64,000 nucleotides of DNA, taken from NCBI GenBank assembly GCA_964397545.1, contig CAYNIW010000004.1:59813-123812 (forward strand). Direction: 5' to 3'. The stretch comes from JAFGIG01 sp964397545. GTDB taxonomy: Bacteria > SDB-A. Both the position numbers and the translations under genes were made by a program. Below are positions 63,140 to 64,000 of this stretch, one piece after another. Under the pieces are notes generated by a model. The model had not been told where the DNA came from. It worked only from the letters and a program-made list of their open reading frames with translations, and did no database searches. Position 1 is the stretch's first letter. Every line of letters starts with the position of its first letter.

Positions 63140-63170
63140 AATCCCTATTAGGGATTTGTCGGTTTTTTTT
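63140..63170 (+). terminator. Intrinsic terminator after the BNR gene
   Basis: AATCCCTA/TAGGGATT 8-bp stem (63140-63147, 63149-63156) around a single base, then TGTCGG and eight T (63163-63170). The near-zero loop means the stem would open to a larger loop in RNA, so strength is uncertain. Confidence 0.5.
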
Positions 63171-63224
63171 AAATTTCTCCATATATGGGACTATAATATT
63201 TAAGCTTGCTTTTAAGGAGAAAAG

Positions 63225-63488
63225 ATGAAAATCAGATTACTATTTGCTGTTTTTATTTTTCTTTTCACCCAAAAAATTACACCAACAGAAAAGCCTGAAA
63301 CTCTCTCACTGGAAGCATTGATTACACATTCTCTCCCCATCGGCTGAGGAACTCTTTATAGGTGCGAACTGCAGGAGGTTATTGAGGGAGAAATGACCGG
63401 TATAGACAGCACATTCACCCTGAGTGCTTCTGTCGGAAGCGAAGGTATATTCGAAGACATTCACTCTCTGCCCATCGGAGAGGTTTAA
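63225..63488 (+). pseudogene. Broken exported-protein gene with in-frame TGA
   Basis: ATG 63225 with aaggag upstream and TATAAT at 63192-63197. Codons 1-40 encode a signal-like start (MKIRLLFAVFIFLFTQ) and end at TGA 63345-63347. The same frame then continues 46 sense codons (GTLYRCELQEVIEGEMTG...) to TAA 63486. Most likely a nonsense mutation (TGG to TGA would be one change) in a gene already short. Recoding is not supported by other evidence here. Confidence 0.5.
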
Positions 63489-63512
63489 ATGAATGTTCTG
63501 TAAAAATATTTG

Positions 63513-64000
63513 CTACTCAATCACAAAAAACGGCTTCGTGATTTTCCAGTATTCAGTTCTGAAATTCGTAAAATATACACCCGAAGGGAAATCCGCAATA
63601 TCTATTTCGACTGAATTCTCCCCTTTTGAATACTTTTTTTGCGCCACAGAGAAGATTTCCTGACCGAGTATGTTATAAACTGTTATCTCGGCTCGAGTGT
63701 CCACGTTCAGATGAAAAGAGACATTCAAATATCTGTTTGACGATATCAGAGAAATCATGAATCCAGAACCTGTCAGCTCGACGTGCTCCTCCTCGACGGC
63801 TGTCCCGCCATTTTCGGTGCAAAGAACCGTCCCGCTGTCTCCCCCTACCCATCCTCTAAGTGAATCAAGAAAAAATATCGTTGTCAGATCTCGGTTCGTT
63901 CCGGAGCTCTGACTTATCCAGTTCATCCCTCCGTTTTCGGTGAAAAGTATCGTGCCGCCGTCTCCGACCACCCAGCCGATGTTTTCGTCAAAGAAATACA
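63513..64000 (-). CDS. YCF48/BNR-like protein with T9SS-type sorting domain (5' partial)
   Basis: The C-terminal part of a secreted protein; the frame runs past base 64000. Two YCF48-like repeats (FFDENIGWVVGDGGT; FFLDSLRGWVGGDSGT...TENGG) are followed by a sorting domain (ITVYNILGQEIFSVA, FPSGVYFTNF). GTG 63971 is only the first possible start inside the window, not the real one. The protein is probably exported; substrate unknown. Confidence 0.82.
   Translation of the reverse strand, partial: YFFDENIGWVVGDGGTILFTENGGMNWISQSSGTNRDLTTIFFLDSLRGWVGGDSGTVLCTENGGTAVEEEHVELTGSGFMISLISSNRYLNVSFHLNVDTRAEITVYNILGQEIFSVAQKKYSKGENSVEIDIADFPSGVYFTNFRTEYWKITKPFFVIE

Noticed and set aside
63345..63347. 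UGA as selenocysteine
   Set aside because: No SECIS-like stem is apparent after the codon, TGA serves as a normal stop in this window, and a single mutation explains it.

Overview
The window looks like chromosomal DNA of an uncultivated, anaerobic, diderm bacterium, most likely from the FCB side of the tree or a neighbouring candidate phylum. Four secreted proteins end in a Type IX-style C-terminal sorting domain. There are many lipoproteins, OmpA-like and beta-barrel proteins, and a GT9 sugar transferase. TTG start codons are frequent. Methionine appears to be made by a sulfide-based homocysteine route known from methanogens and other anaerobes. A 100-N gap flanked by an identical 55-base repeat shows the DNA is a scaffold, probably a metagenome bin. 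The phylum is inference.

Bases 1-13000 (mostly +): the end of a sugar-type ABC importer (two permeases and a binding lipoprotein), tRNA-Leu(UAG), the proteostasis cluster tig-clpP-clpX, a Ktr/Trk potassium channel with its RCK subunit, a response regulator with a degenerate HD-GYP-like end, and a Memo/AMMECR1 pair. Bases 11240-20730 (-): a membrane glycosyltransferase-like protein, a SIMPL protein, a PatB-type aminotransferase, an SppA protease with an extra N-terminal beta-rich domain, and a 976-aa secreted repeat protein. Bases 20810-28000: a GT9 transferase, a pseudopilin-like protein, a peptide-binding lipoprotein fused to a TonB C-terminal domain, rpmE, rho and an unknown gene.

Bases 28070-35770 (+): an SPFH/zinc-ribbon pair, a block of envelope proteins including an OmpA-family protein, and purM. 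Bases 35900-42820 (+): hsp20-lon, a PTS-IIA-like protein lacking its histidine, aspS, def, a slipin and an HPS-like protein. Bases 42890-49300 (-): a methionine operon encoding HcyS, a COG2122 protein, MetF, MetH and a separate MetH activation domain. It is preceded by a 40-codon leader ORF whose terminal Met codons lie in an intrinsic terminator; this reads as a methionine attenuator and is the most interesting signal in the window. Bases 49310-57200: TldD/TldE, an AraC-GyrI regulator, and a zinc-ribbon/cyclase/ATPase/TPR protein crossing the assembly gap. Bases 57200-64000: secreted Kelch, BNR and YCF48-like proteins, a WG-repeat protein and a small broken gene.

All functions are read from the sequence by motif recognition. 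No database search was run.
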